From assembly GCA_017513185.1 (NCBI GenBank), contig JAFXGL010000007.1:19739-83738 (forward strand): 64,000 nucleotides of DNA. The letters are read 5' to 3'. The notes beneath the pieces were generated by a model. That model was given only the letters and a program-made list of their open reading frames with translations. It did not search any database and was not told the origin of the DNA. The stretch's first letter is position 1, and each line of letters starts with the position of its first letter. The stretch is from Candidatus Saccharimonadota bacterium (GTDB lineage: Bacteria; Patescibacteriota; Saccharimonadia; Saccharimonadales; Saccharimonadaceae). The translations under genes and the position numbers were made by a program. Shown here one piece after another: positions 1-7,576 of this stretch.

Positions 1-55
1 GGACGTTGGAGACGGCGTTGCGGCTTTTCCTGATAAATATATAATCTGATGCCAT
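1..55 (-). CDS. N-terminal fragment of an unidentified protein, cut by window edge
   Basis: Only about 18 codons are visible, starting at an ATG at 55 and reading leftward off the window (MASDYIFIRKSRNAV...). An extended -10 (TGC-TATAAT, 73 down to 65) lies 10 bp upstream on the same strand, so the transcript would begin almost at the ATG, as for several other genes here. The reading frame is open to the edge, but it is too short for a family assignment. It is divergent from lepB. Confidence 0.45.
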   Translation of the reverse strand, partial: MASDYIFIRKSRNAVSNV

Positions 56-130
56 ATATAATATATTATAGCAAAAAAGTTAAAACAAAACTTAAAAAGG
101 TATATAAAAATGCATAAGGACTATGGTTTG

Positions 131-139
131 TGTTATAAT
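131..139 (+). promoter_or_regulatory. Extended -10 promoter of lepB, leaderless type
   Basis: TGT-TATAAT ends at 139, and the ATG chosen for lepB is at 147, 8 bp downstream. Transcription would start at or next to the A of the start codon. No Shine-Dalgarno is needed or seen. Confidence 0.65.
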
Positions 140-146
140 GGAAAAT

Positions 147-797
147 ATGGAAAGAGAATTTACCAAAGCAACGTTTTTGCAGAAACATCCGCTACTGAAA
201 GATTTTTTGAGTTTGATACTGTTCGTGGGGGCGGTGGCGCTGGGGACGTTCCTACTTAATACGTTCGTGTTTAAGTCTTACAACGTGGTGGGAGGTAGTA
301 TGGAGAATACGCTACTGGGTGATGACCGGGTGATTGTAAACCGCCTGACGGTGAGCTGGTCGCATTTCTTGGGCAAGGAGTATGTGCCGCAGCGGGGCGA
401 GGTGATTGTGTTTGCGAATGGTAGCTCTAGTGGCGAGCTGACTTGTGCAGCGCCGGAGGGGATAAAAGACCAATATCTGATTAAACGCGTGATTGCTTTC
501 CCGGGGGAGCGAGTGAAGGTGAAAGACGGCGTAATGACGATTTATAATGACGAACATCCGGATGGTTTTGTGTATGATACGCAGTGGCGCAAGGCAGCGG
601 ACGATGGGCCGAAGGAGCATACGAGTGGCGAGGTGGATTTGATTGTACCGGAAGGTGAGTTGTTTGTGAGCGGCGATAACCGTGAGGGGTCGAATAGTTA
701 CGATAGCCGTAACGGATTAGGCACAATCCCTTATTGTCGCATAGCTGGGCCAGTAGTGATGAGACTCTTCCCACTAAATAGGTTTAGATTCTTTTAG
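147..797 (+). CDS. lepB: Signal peptidase I
   Basis: Membrane serine protease that removes signal peptides from secreted proteins; 216 residues from the ATG at 147. One N-terminal membrane segment (about residues 19-41) is followed by the catalytic Ser51 in GGSMEN and the general-base Lys113 in YLIKRVIAFPG, with the late GDNREGSNSYDSR box near residue 180. These are the S26 family hallmarks. In-frame ATGs at 123 and 138 lie upstream of or inside the promoter, so 147 is preferred. A single membrane anchor is typical of Gram-positive-like enzymes. Likely substrates in this window are the secreted proteins at 37-64 kb (inference). A hairpin terminator follows directly. Confidence 0.93.
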   Translation: MEREFTKATFLQKHPLLKDFLSLILFVGAVALGTFLLNTFVFKSYNVVGGSMENTLLGDDRVIVNRLTVSWSHFLGKEYVPQRGEVIVFANGSSSGELTCAAPEGIKDQYLIKRVIAFPGERVKVKDGVMTIYNDEHPDGFVYDTQWRKAADDGPKEHTSGEVDLIVPEGELFVSGDNREGSNSYDSRNGLGTIPYCRIAGPVVMRLFPLNRFRFF

Positions 798-820
798 GAT
801 AAAATTTTGACAAAAGAAAG

Positions 821-852
821 ACCCCCTTTGTGAGGGATAGGGGGTTTGTTCT
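821..852. terminator. Bidirectional intrinsic terminator between lepB and the convergent small gene
   Basis: ACCCCC at 821-826 pairs with GGGGGT at 840-845. T-rich sequence follows on the plus strand and TCTTTCTTTT on the minus strand, so it can serve both converging genes. Confidence 0.75.
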
Positions 853-866
853 TTCCCGTCTGAACT

Positions 867-1118
867 TTACGCTGTAGTGAGGTGCCAGCTGAGATCCGTT
901 GAGTTAAACTCCAACACATATCTCGCCTGGCCAGCGACGATGTCAAAGAGATGATGAGCGGCGGTGCCGACGAATTTGATGTGGGTACGGAGAAGCTCTG
1001 TAACTTCCACTTCAGTTTCGCCTCGCTTCTTGAAAGAAAGCGGTTGGCAGGGCGTCATCTCATACCCGAAAAGGGCCATTACTTCGACGCGTTCAGATGT
1101 AGCTTTATTGTTTTTCAT
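867..1118 (-). CDS. Small conserved-looking hypothetical protein
   Basis: This encodes 83 residues, no signal peptide or membrane segment, and mixed charge. The start at 1118 is supported by AAGGAG about 7 bp upstream. An opposite-strand frame of 60 codons over the same bases lacks a ribosome site and is taken as a shadow. The gene has an unusually long upstream leader (see 1119-1272) and ends at a shared terminator. No family is recognised. Confidence 0.6.
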   Translation of the reverse strand: MKNNKATSERVEVMALFGYEMTPCQPLSFKKRGETEVEVTELLRTHIKFVGTAAHHLFDIVAGQARYVLEFNSTDLSWHLTTA

Positions 1119-1272
1119 AAGATAACTCCTTGATTATTGATCGTAGAGTCATTTATGCGAGCCGAAACTTGGCGGCTCTTGGTAGCAGGAAGAAAATGAC
1201 GGAACTCCCTACTACTACGAGGATTTTGTCTAGGCAGTGACCGAGGTATGCCTGGACAATATTAATTATATG
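1119..1272 (-). promoter_or_regulatory. Promoter and long structured 5' leader of the 83-residue gene
   Basis: On the minus strand a TATAAT (1270 down to 1265) should start transcription near 1257, giving a leader of roughly 140 nt. Inside it, GAGCCG pairs with CGGCTC (about 1179-1198), nested within arms TCATTT/AAATGA, so a two-tier stem-loop is likely. The ribosome site AAGGAG follows near the end. Riboswitch, RNA thermometer or protein-bound leader are all possible; no known class is recognised. Confidence 0.4.
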
Positions 1273-1509
1273 CTACGCTGCGAGGGTTTTCAAGGCCTTT
1301 TTTAGCGCGGGACGGTCAAAGCCGACGATTTTAGTCTCCTGGCCGTCGGCGCCTGTGATGATGGTGACGGGGACGGAGGAGATGCCGCGCTCCAAAGCTT
1401 CTTCGCTGGTGACGGCGTCGATTTCTTCGTATTTGATATTTTGGTCGTCGAGCCAGTCGAGCAGAGCGTGGCAATAGACGCAAGAGTTGGTGGTGAATAC
1501 TTTTATCAT
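1273..1509 (-). CDS. Glutaredoxin-like thiol-disulfide protein
   Basis: This 78-residue thioredoxin-fold protein has the active-site CVYC motif at residues 10-13 and the cis-proline segment SVPVT near residue 45. It ends with the usual alpha helix, so the domain is complete. Family members reduce disulfides or deliver electrons to ribonucleotide reductase; NrdH-like proteins also have this size. It starts 1 bp after the histidine kinase stop and is probably translated with the two-component operon. An electron donor for an NrdR-controlled reductase is possible but unproven. Confidence 0.8.
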   Translation of the reverse strand: MIKVFTTNSCVYCHALLDWLDDQNIKYEEIDAVTSEEALERGISSVPVTIITGADGQETKIVGFDRPALKKALKTLAA

Positions 1510-1510
1510 A

Positions 1511-2458
1511 CTAATAGTTTAACACAAATGTGGTGAGTTTGTCAGAAGTGGCGGTGAGTTTCCAGTTGTTGCGTTTGGCGAGTGAATCGGCAATGGCAAG
1601 GCCGAGGCCAGAGCCGCTGGCGCTTTTGTCGACTTGGTAAAAGCGGTCGAAAATGTGCGGAAGTTTGTCGGATGGGATTTTGGTGCCGTCGTTCGTGATT
1701 TTGAGGGCTTTGCTGTCTATTTCTATGGTGACTTTTTTCTGGCCGTATTTGATGGCGTTGTCGAGAAGGATTTCGAAGATTTCTTTAAAGTCGGATTTGT
1801 TGAGTTTAACCTTTTTGGCGGGGCAAGTGAATTTGAGCTTGAGGCCTTTTTGTTCTAGGCGAGATTTGAAGGAGTTGATGACGGCCTGGCTGACTTTTTT
1901 GAGGTCAAATTCTTCGATTTTGAGGGTTTCTTTGTAGGCGTCAGTCTTGGCAAGGCGGAGTAAAGCGAGGTTTAAGGTTTCGATTTTGTCGGCCTCGAGC
2001 TCAATGTTTTTAATCCAGTGGTTCTCTTCTGAGAGGTCGGCGGCTTCGAGGTTAGCCTTGATGGCGGCAACGGGAGTTTTGATTTCGTGGGAGGCGTTAG
2101 CAATGAAGATTTTTTGAGCTTCGTAGGCGGTTTTGACGGGCTTGATGGCTTGTTCAGCGAAGAGGTAGGAAAAGATGGCGACGATGATTTCTACGGCGAC
2201 GCCGGTGATGATGAGGGTGAGGAGAAGGGAGCTGAGGCTAGCCTCGCGGTCGGCGCGGATGCGCTCTTCCATGATTTGGCGGAAGGAAGTTACACTGCCG
2301 TCGTCATGCATGAATTCGAGCGTAGTTTCGATAGGCGCCGGTTTACGATCGGAAGAGTTTTTAACGACGAGGTAAACGGCAGAAAAGGCTGATACGAGGA
2401 TGAGGCTCGTAGTGATGAGGTTGATTAGAATGAAGTGGTTGCGAAGCTTTTTGAACAT
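1511..2458 (-). CDS. Membrane sensor histidine kinase
   Basis: This encodes 315 residues. Two membrane segments (about 11-33 and 78-100) flank a short extracytoplasmic loop of about 45 residues. The H-box ANASHEIKTP carries the phospho-accepting His124, followed by the N-box LLDNAIKYG and the G-boxes IFDRFYQVD and SGSGLGLAIA. No clear HAMP domain is seen. It is a HisKA/HATPase_c kinase of the OmpR-partner type. The gene follows the response regulator by 4 bp, so the two form a cognate pair. The signal is unknown; the small sensor loop leaves room only for a simple ligand or membrane cue. Confidence 0.9.
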   Translation of the reverse strand: MFKKLRNHFILINLITTSLILVSAFSAVYLVVKNSSDRKPAPIETTLEFMHDDGSVTSFRQIMEERIRADREASLSSLLLTLIITGVAVEIIVAIFSYLFAEQAIKPVKTAYEAQKIFIANASHEIKTPVAAIKANLEAADLSEENHWIKNIELEADKIETLNLALLRLAKTDAYKETLKIEEFDLKKVSQAVINSFKSRLEQKGLKLKFTCPAKKVKLNKSDFKEIFEILLDNAIKYGQKKVTIEIDSKALKITNDGTKIPSDKLPHIFDRFYQVDKSASGSGLGLAIADSLAKRNNWKLTATSDKLTTFVLNY

Positions 2459-2462
2459 ATTA

Positions 2463-3122
2463 TTATTTTATCATGAGTTTGTAGCCAAGGCCCCTGACGG
2501 TCTTGATTTCTACCTTGCTACCGGTTTCTTTGAGCTTTTTGCGGAGGTAAGACATGTAGACCTCGACGTAGTTGTCCTCAGCGACCATGTCGGCGCCCCA
2601 AACGTGGGCGAGAATGTAATCTTTTTGGACGGTCTTGTCGCCGGCTTTCATGAGCATTTCTAGGATGCTGGCTTCTTTTTCGGTGAGAGGAAGGCCGTTG
2701 ACTGTGCGGTTTTCTAGGTCTAGTGTAAGGTCAGCGAACTGGAGAGTTTTGGTGTCGCAGAGAGCGGGGCGGCGAGTGAGGGCCTGGAGGCGGGCGATGA
2801 GTTCTTTGGTCTTGAAAGGCTTGGCGAGGTAGTCATCGGCGCCGATTTCTAGACCTTTAACTTTGTCTTCGACTTCGGAGAGGGCGGAGAGCATGATGAC
2901 GGGAGTTTTAATTCCCTGTTTGCGGATGATTTCGAGGATTTCTAGGCCGGACATTTTGGGAAGCATAATGTCGAGGACTATGGCGTCATAAATAGGTTTT
3001 TTGGCGAGGCGGAGACCCTCTTCGCCATCTGCTACCCAGTCGACGTTGATGTCGGCTTTTTTGAGTAGGTGAGTGACGGCGTCGGCGAGAAGTTGTTCAT
3101 CTTCTACATAAAGTATTCTCAT
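2463..3122 (-). CDS. OmpR/PhoB-family response regulator
   Basis: This encodes 219 residues. The receiver domain (1-115) has acidic residues E7/D8, phospho-acceptor Asp51 in IVLDIMLP and Lys101 in YLAKPF. The C-terminal winged-helix DNA-binding domain (about 125-219) ends in the typical RGLGYKL motif. It is the first gene of an operon with the histidine kinase and the glutaredoxin-like gene. The ribosome site upstream of 3122 is AAGGAA. The AT-rich palindromic promoter region upstream is shared with the divergent PPOX-like gene, so autoregulation is possible but not shown. Confidence 0.92.
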   Translation of the reverse strand: MRILYVEDEQLLADAVTHLLKKADINVDWVADGEEGLRLAKKPIYDAIVLDIMLPKMSGLEILEIIRKQGIKTPVIMLSALSEVEDKVKGLEIGADDYLAKPFKTKELIARLQALTRRPALCDTKTLQFADLTLDLENRTVNGLPLTEKEASILEMLMKAGDKTVQKDYILAHVWGADMVAEDNYVEVYMSYLRKKLKETGSKVEIKTVRGLGYKLMIK

Positions 3123-3185
3123 ATTCAGTTTCCTTGTTTATAATATATATTATATATAGAAAGCTTAAAATCAACCTTAAAAAAT
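3123..3185. promoter_or_regulatory. Divergent AT-rich promoter region
   Basis: Overlapping TATAAT-like hexamers occur on both strands in an almost self-complementary TATA run around 3138-3160, between the response regulator (left) and the PPOX-like gene (right). Exact start sites cannot be fixed by eye. Confidence 0.4.
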
Positions 3186-3197
3186 TTGGAGGTGTTT

Positions 3198-3536
3198 ATG
3201 GAAAATAGTGAAATCGTGGACGCGCTGTCGGGTGTGTGGTATTTGGCCACGAGCGAAGACGAGCAGCCACATGTGCGGCCGCTGGATAAGGCGGCAGAGG
3301 TGGGTGGCAAGGTGTATTTTGGCACGGCGAGGAACAAAAAGATGTTTGAGCAAATCTTGGCAAACCCAAAAGTGGAGGTGTATGCGCTGAACGAGTTTGG
3401 CGCGTGCCGGTTTATGGCGGAAGCATATGAGGAGGAAGATGAAGCGGTGGCAAAGGAAGCGTTTGAGAAAATGGAAAAGCCATACGATGAAGAAAATTCG
3501 GTGGCGGTGAGGCTGGAAAAAATCCAGAAGGCATAA
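3198..3536 (+). CDS. Pyridoxamine 5'-phosphate oxidase-fold (NimC/PPOX-like) flavoprotein
   Basis: This encodes 112 residues from ATG 3198, chosen because GGAGG lies 5 bp upstream. The segment VWYLATSEDEQPHVRPL, followed by a strand ending in VYFGTARNKKMFEQIL and NPKVEVYAL, matches the split-barrel PPOX/NimC pattern for binding FMN or a related flavin. Family members are usually about 125-135 residues, so the last strand here is shortened. The physiological substrate is unknown. It is divergent from the two-component operon and may be controlled by it (inference). Confidence 0.75.
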   Translation: MENSEIVDALSGVWYLATSEDEQPHVRPLDKAAEVGGKVYFGTARNKKMFEQILANPKVEVYALNEFGACRFMAEAYEEEDEAVAKEAFEKMEKPYDEENSVAVRLEKIQKA

Positions 3537-3560
3537 AAATCCCCGCGCGAGGGCGGGGAT
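3533..3560 (-). terminator. Intrinsic terminator of the gene at 3569-4222
   Basis: ATCCCCGC (3539-3546) pairs with GCGGGGAT (3553-3560). A T-run follows on the minus strand, so it mainly serves the minus gene. The plus-strand side lacks a T tract. Confidence 0.75.
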
Positions 3561-3568
3561 AGGAGGGA

Positions 3569-4222
3569 TTAATGGGGGCCTTTGAAAACGTTTTTCATGG
3601 CGGCCTCGAAAGATTTTTCTGAGCTTTGGTTTAAGCTGGGGTTACCTTCAAAGTGGGCTGCTTCCGCGTCGCGAATGCGATAAAGCCGGTCGACCTGAGC
3701 GCACTTGGAAAGGCGGACGGAGCTGGTGCAGGCTTTGCGGGCAGTGTTGTAGATTTTGGCCATGGAATTGGCATAGGAGCGCAGGGCGTCGGTGGCCGCG
3801 ACGAGCCGTTTGCGTTCGTCGTCGGTGAAGGATTCTTTGCTTTCTAGGAAGCGGAAGCGATTACCGAAGATGGCCTGGTAGAGGTCGCGACGAATAATCT
3901 CGGTCTCGTAAACCTTGATGCTGATGAGATGTTCTTTGCCGAAGGTGTTTTCGGGAACATCTTTAGCATAGACGTCTTTAAGATAGTAATAAAGACGGGC
4001 GTAGCTGCTGATTTTTTCTAGCAGTAGGTTGAATTCGATGGCGGTGGGGTTTTCGATGACGGGCAAAAGTTCAAAGACGGGGGTAAATAATTGGCTGCCT
4101 GAGGTGTCGAAGTTGAAAAGGTCGGCAGATTCCGGCGGGGCGTTTTGCTTGGCCCAGGTGATGAGCCGGGTAATTAGGAAGTAAACGATAGCAAAGACGC
4201 CAATAGTGGCAAAAAATTCCAT
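3569..4222 (-). CDS. Hypothetical membrane-anchored protein
   Basis: This encodes 217 residues. An N-terminal membrane helix (about residues 3-20) is followed by a mostly helical, charged domain that probably lies in the cytoplasm. The start at 4222 has a strong AAGGAGGG ribosome site. The gene has a 53-nt leader with a perfect hairpin near its 5' end. That leader ends in the same ACATTTACAAGG-type sequence as the leader of the unknown gene at 35212-36261, which suggests shared control. No family was recognised, and the two proteins themselves are not obviously alike. Confidence 0.7.
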   Translation of the reverse strand: MEFFATIGVFAIVYFLITRLITWAKQNAPPESADLFNFDTSGSQLFTPVFELLPVIENPTAIEFNLLLEKISSYARLYYYLKDVYAKDVPENTFGKEHLISIKVYETEIIRRDLYQAIFGNRFRFLESKESFTDDERKRLVAATDALRSYANSMAKIYNTARKACTSSVRLSKCAQVDRLYRIRDAEAAHFEGNPSLNQSSEKSFEAAMKNVFKGPH

Positions 4223-4290
4223 GTAATTCCCTCCTTGTAAATGTACTGCTCTGTCAAAAAGACAGAGCGATCGTGCGGATTATTATAGCA
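4223..4290 (-). promoter_or_regulatory. Promoter and hairpin leader of the gene at 3569-4222
   Basis: TGC-TATAAT occupies 4290 down to 4282, so transcription starts near 4275. A perfect 8-bp stem, GCTCTGTC/GACAGAGC with a 5-base loop (4248-4268), sits near the RNA 5' end. It is followed by ACATTTACAAGGAGGG, which carries the ribosome site. Similar architecture occurs at 36262-36322 and 14888-14983. Confidence 0.6.
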
Positions 4291-4307
4291 TATTTTGTGG
4301 CGTAAGT

Positions 4308-5390
4308 CTAGCTGCGGAGCTTGCGGATGGTGGGATATTCCTCGATGAGGACTTTGATGCAGCCGGCGATGGGGATGGCGACGATGGCGCCGAGAAGGCC
4401 GAAGGTGTAAGTGCCGATGACCATGGCCATGAGGATGACGACGGGGCGGAGCTTAAGGGCGTTGCCCTGGAACTTCGGAGCGAAGACGTTGACCTCGACA
4501 AAGCCATAGATGATATAGAAGGCGAGCCATATGATGGCGACGATGGGGTTATTGAAGGCGAGGATGAGCGTGACGAGAGCGGCACCAATAACCTGGCCAA
4601 ACATGGGGATGAGGTAACAAACCATAGTGATGAGACCCATGGGGAGGGCAAGGCGAGCTTCGACACCGAAGATAAGCAAGAGAGCGAAGACGGAGAGGGC
4701 GGTGACGGTGCCGTCGAGCAGGGCGATGAGGACTTGTTTGCTAAAGAAGGTAGAGATGACATTGGTCATTTTTTTGACGATGATGCGAGCTTCGGTGATG
4801 GCGCGAGAGCTTCTAGCGCCGAGAGCATCCCAGAGGGAGTTGACGAGCTGTGGACCGTCGAGGAGGAAGAAGAGAGTGAGGACGAGAGTGATGAGAGCCT
4901 TGCCGACGATGCCGCCGACGGTGGTGAGGCCGGAGATGACGCCAGTGCCGAGAGAGTTGAGTAGGTTATGCGAGAGCTCGTCGATGGATTTGACGATTTC
5001 CGAGGAGAGGTTTTCTATGCCGAAGGAGCGACCAATGTCGTTGAGGCCGGAGAGGTCGGCGTGCTTGACGGTCTCTGGGAGGGTGGAGAGGAATTTGGCG
5101 AACTCAGTGACGATGACTGGGGCGATGGCGGCGACGATGCCGGCGATGACAAGGAGGACGATGACATAGGCGAGGACGGAGGCGAGGCGAGACTGAGTCT
5201 TTTTGCCGATGAGGCGGTCAACTTTAAGAGCGAGTGGGCGAATGGCGATAGCTAGAAGGGCGGCGATGCCGATAATAGCGAGTGCCTCGCTAGCGCGAAT
5301 GACAAAGAATGCCAAAACGGCGAAGCCGATGATGACAAGCCAAAAGCGAATGAATGTTTTAGTTTCGATCTCAACAATCTGTCGGGACAT
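4308..5390 (-). CDS. AI-2E (PerM/YdiK) family membrane permease
   Basis: This encodes 360 residues. Two or three N-terminal membrane helices precede a soluble helical segment (about 100-150), then a C-terminal block of four or five helices containing LITMVCYLIPMFGQVIGAAL and a conserved P-x-x-x-G pattern. This is the layout of the AI-2E transporter family, whose members export small molecules or act in sodium/proton exchange. The actual substrate cannot be read from sequence. The start at 5390 has AGGAGGT 4 bp upstream. It is divergent from queA. Confidence 0.85.
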   Translation of the reverse strand: MSRQIVEIETKTFIRFWLVIIGFAVLAFFVIRASEALAIIGIAALLAIAIRPLALKVDRLIGKKTQSRLASVLAYVIVLLVIAGIVAAIAPVIVTEFAKFLSTLPETVKHADLSGLNDIGRSFGIENLSSEIVKSIDELSHNLLNSLGTGVISGLTTVGGIVGKALITLVLTLFFLLDGPQLVNSLWDALGARSSRAITEARIIVKKMTNVISTFFSKQVLIALLDGTVTALSVFALLLIFGVEARLALPMGLITMVCYLIPMFGQVIGAALVTLILAFNNPIVAIIWLAFYIIYGFVEVNVFAPKFQGNALKLRPVVILMAMVIGTYTFGLLGAIVAIPIAGCIKVLIEEYPTIRKLRS

Positions 5391-5449
5391 ATGACCTCCT
5401 AACCTTATACTATATATAATAGCATATGTTTTCTATTTTTGGGGAAAAA

Positions 5450-5458
5450 TGTTAAAAT
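5450..5458 (+). promoter_or_regulatory. Extended -10 promoter of queA, leaderless type
   Basis: TGT-TAAAAT ends at 5458 and the ATG is at 5466, a distance of 8 bp. No Shine-Dalgarno precedes the start. Confidence 0.6.
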
Positions 5459-5465
5459 ATAGAGA

Positions 5466-6464
5466 ATGTTAGTGAGCGATTTTGATTATAATTTGCCCGA
5501 AGAGCGGATTGCAAAATATCCGCCAAAAGTGCGTGGAACCACGCGACTGTGTGTGTTGCGTCGCGAGACGGGTGAGATTACGGATTCGTATTATGCGAAG
5601 TTGGACGAGTGGCTGAGGCCTGGCGACGTGCTGATTTTGAACGATACGAAAGTAATGCAGAGCCGGCTCTTTTGCGAACTGCCGGACGGTAGGGCGCGTG
5701 AGCTGGTGGTGCTAGAGAAGCACGGCGAAGAGAAGCAGCGCGTGATGTACCGTGGGAAGTTGCACGAGGGAGATGTACTGACGGTGAAGGGTAGTGATGA
5801 AAAGGTCACGGTACTGGCGATACTAGGTAATGGGATTGCGGAAGTGTCGGGTGATTTGCAAAGTTTGGCAGAGAAATATGGGACAGTGCCGTTGCCACCA
5901 TATCTGCATAGAGATGCGAGTGAGGCGGACAAGGAGCGGTATCAGACGGTGTGGGCGAAGCACATGGGGAGTGCGGCAGCGCCGACTGCATCGCTAAATA
6001 TGACGGATGATTTGCTAGAACGTTTGAGAGCGAAGGGAGTGAAGGTGTGTTATTTGACTTTGCACGTGGGGCTGGGGACGTTTTTGCCGATAAGAACGGA
6101 CGAGGTGGAAGCACACAAGATGCATTCGGAGTGGTTTGAGATTCCAGCCGAGACCGTGACGGCGATTGATGACGCGAAGAAGAGTGGTGGACGGGTGGTG
6201 GCACTAGGTACGACGGTGGCGCGGACGTTGGAATATTATGCAAAGACCGGATTGACGAGCGGCGAGGACGATATATTTATCTATCCTGGGTTTAAGTTTC
6301 GGATGGTAGATGCTTTGGTGACGAATTTCCATGCGCCAAAGTCGACGGTGCTGATGCTGGCCAGTGCGTTTGCGGGCTGGGAGAATTTGCACCGGGCCTA
6401 TGACCACTGCGTGGAAGCGGAGTATAATTTCTTGAGCTATGGAGACTCGATGCTGATATGCTAA
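5466..6464 (+). CDS. queA: S-adenosylmethionine:tRNA ribosyltransferase-isomerase
   Basis: QueA transfers and rearranges the ribosyl moiety of SAM onto preQ1 in tRNA, giving epoxyqueuosine. It has 332 residues and opens with the family signature DFDYNLPEERIAKYP. Later come LILNDTKVMQSRL, YGTVPLPPYLHR, a TASLNMTDDLLERL segment (usually AGLHFT in relatives) and HVGLGTFLPI. The stop overlaps the tgt start by 7 bp, so the two are translated together. Genes for making preQ1 are absent from the window, so preQ1 salvage from the environment or a host is possible. Confidence 0.95.
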   Translation: MLVSDFDYNLPEERIAKYPPKVRGTTRLCVLRRETGEITDSYYAKLDEWLRPGDVLILNDTKVMQSRLFCELPDGRARELVVLEKHGEEKQRVMYRGKLHEGDVLTVKGSDEKVTVLAILGNGIAEVSGDLQSLAEKYGTVPLPPYLHRDASEADKERYQTVWAKHMGSAAAPTASLNMTDDLLERLRAKGVKVCYLTLHVGLGTFLPIRTDEVEAHKMHSEWFEIPAETVTAIDDAKKSGGRVVALGTTVARTLEYYAKTGLTSGEDDIFIYPGFKFRMVDALVTNFHAPKSTVLMLASAFAGWENLHRAYDHCVEAEYNFLSYGDSMLIC

Positions 6465-7576
6465 AGTTTGAGATTTTGAAGCGCGAAGGATTGGCGCGGG
6501 TGGGGGTAATACATACGCCGCATGGCGACATAAAGACGCCGGCGTTTGTGGGGGCGGCGACGCGGGCGACGGTGAAAGCACTGACGTATCATGAGATGAA
6601 CGAGCTGGGAAGCCAAGCGGTGCTTTCTAATACTTATCATTTGTTTTTGCGCCCGGGGTCTAAACTTATTCGTGAGGGCGGAGGGTTGGCGGAGTTTATG
6701 AGTTGGCGGAAGCCGACTTTTACGGACTCGGGAGGGTTCCAGATTTTTTCGCTGCCGGGGGTGAAGCTTTCTGAGGAAGGGGCGACGTTTAAGAGCCATA
6801 TTGATGGGTCGAAGTTTATGATGAGTCCGGAGCTCTCGATGCAGACGCAGTGGGAGATTGGCGCGGATATTCATATGGCGTTTGATCAGTTGGCAAAGAG
6901 TGAATCGCATGGAGACATGAAGCGAGCGATGGAGCAGACGCATCGGTGGCTAGAACGCTGCGTGGCGGAGCATGAACGACTGGAGAAAGAATATTTTGCG
7001 AAGGGTTTGCCAGAGCAATATCTTTACGCTGTAGTGCAAGGCGGAACATTTTTAGATTTGCGTCGAGAGAGTGCGGAGTTTGAGAGTAAGCTAGACGTGG
7101 ATGGGTTTGGGATTGGTGGCGTGTTTGTGGCGGAAGGGATGGACGAGATGTTAAAGACGGTGTGTCCGATTTTGCCAGAGGAGAAGCCGAGGCATCTCTT
7201 GGGTATGGGACAGGAGCCGCGAGATTTGTTTATTGGGGCGGAGTTTGGGTGTGATACGTTTGACTGTGTGGGGCCGACGCGAATGGCGCGAAATGGGTCG
7301 CTATATATGCTGGATGGACGAATGAATATTAAAAATGCGCGGTTTGAACATGATTTTGCGCCAGTACAGGAGGGCTGCGAGTGTGAATGTTGCAAAAATT
7401 ACACAAGGGCGTACCTGCATCATTTGTTCCGGGTGGATGAGATTACAGGCAAAGTCTTGGCGTCTATTCATAATGAACATTTTGTGGTGTCGGTGACAGA
7501 TAAAATCCGCGATTCCCTTACTAACGGAGACTTCGCGGATTATAAGAAAGAGTTTTTAGCGCGATATTATAAGTGA
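6458..7576 (+). CDS. tgt: Queuine/preQ1 tRNA-guanine transglycosylase
   Basis: Tgt exchanges the wobble guanine of GUN-anticodon tRNAs for preQ1. It has 372 residues. TDSGGFQIFSLPG holds one active-site Asp, and the segment FDCVGPTRMARNG holds the nucleophile Asp; most bacterial enzymes have Met or Leu where this one has Gly before PTR. The zinc site CECECC...H near the C-terminus is intact. Tgt acts just before QueA. The 3' end of the gene contains a 9-bp inverted repeat (7504-7512/7533-7541) that may act as a terminator, since the next gene converges with no gap. Confidence 0.95.
   Translation: MLKFEILKREGLARVGVIHTPHGDIKTPAFVGAATRATVKALTYHEMNELGSQAVLSNTYHLFLRPGSKLIREGGGLAEFMSWRKPTFTDSGGFQIFSLPGVKLSEEGATFKSHIDGSKFMMSPELSMQTQWEIGADIHMAFDQLAKSESHGDMKRAMEQTHRWLERCVAEHERLEKEYFAKGLPEQYLYAVVQGGTFLDLRRESAEFESKLDVDGFGIGGVFVAEGMDEMLKTVCPILPEEKPRHLLGMGQEPRDLFIGAEFGCDTFDCVGPTRMARNGSLYMLDGRMNIKNARFEHDFAPVQEGCECECCKNYTRAYLHHLFRVDEITGKVLASIHNEHFVVSVTDKIRDSLTNGDFADYKKEFLARYYK

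Noticed and set aside
951-1133. 60-codon plus-strand frame
   Set aside because: The minus-strand 83-residue frame has a good ribosome site and shares the terminator; this one has neither.
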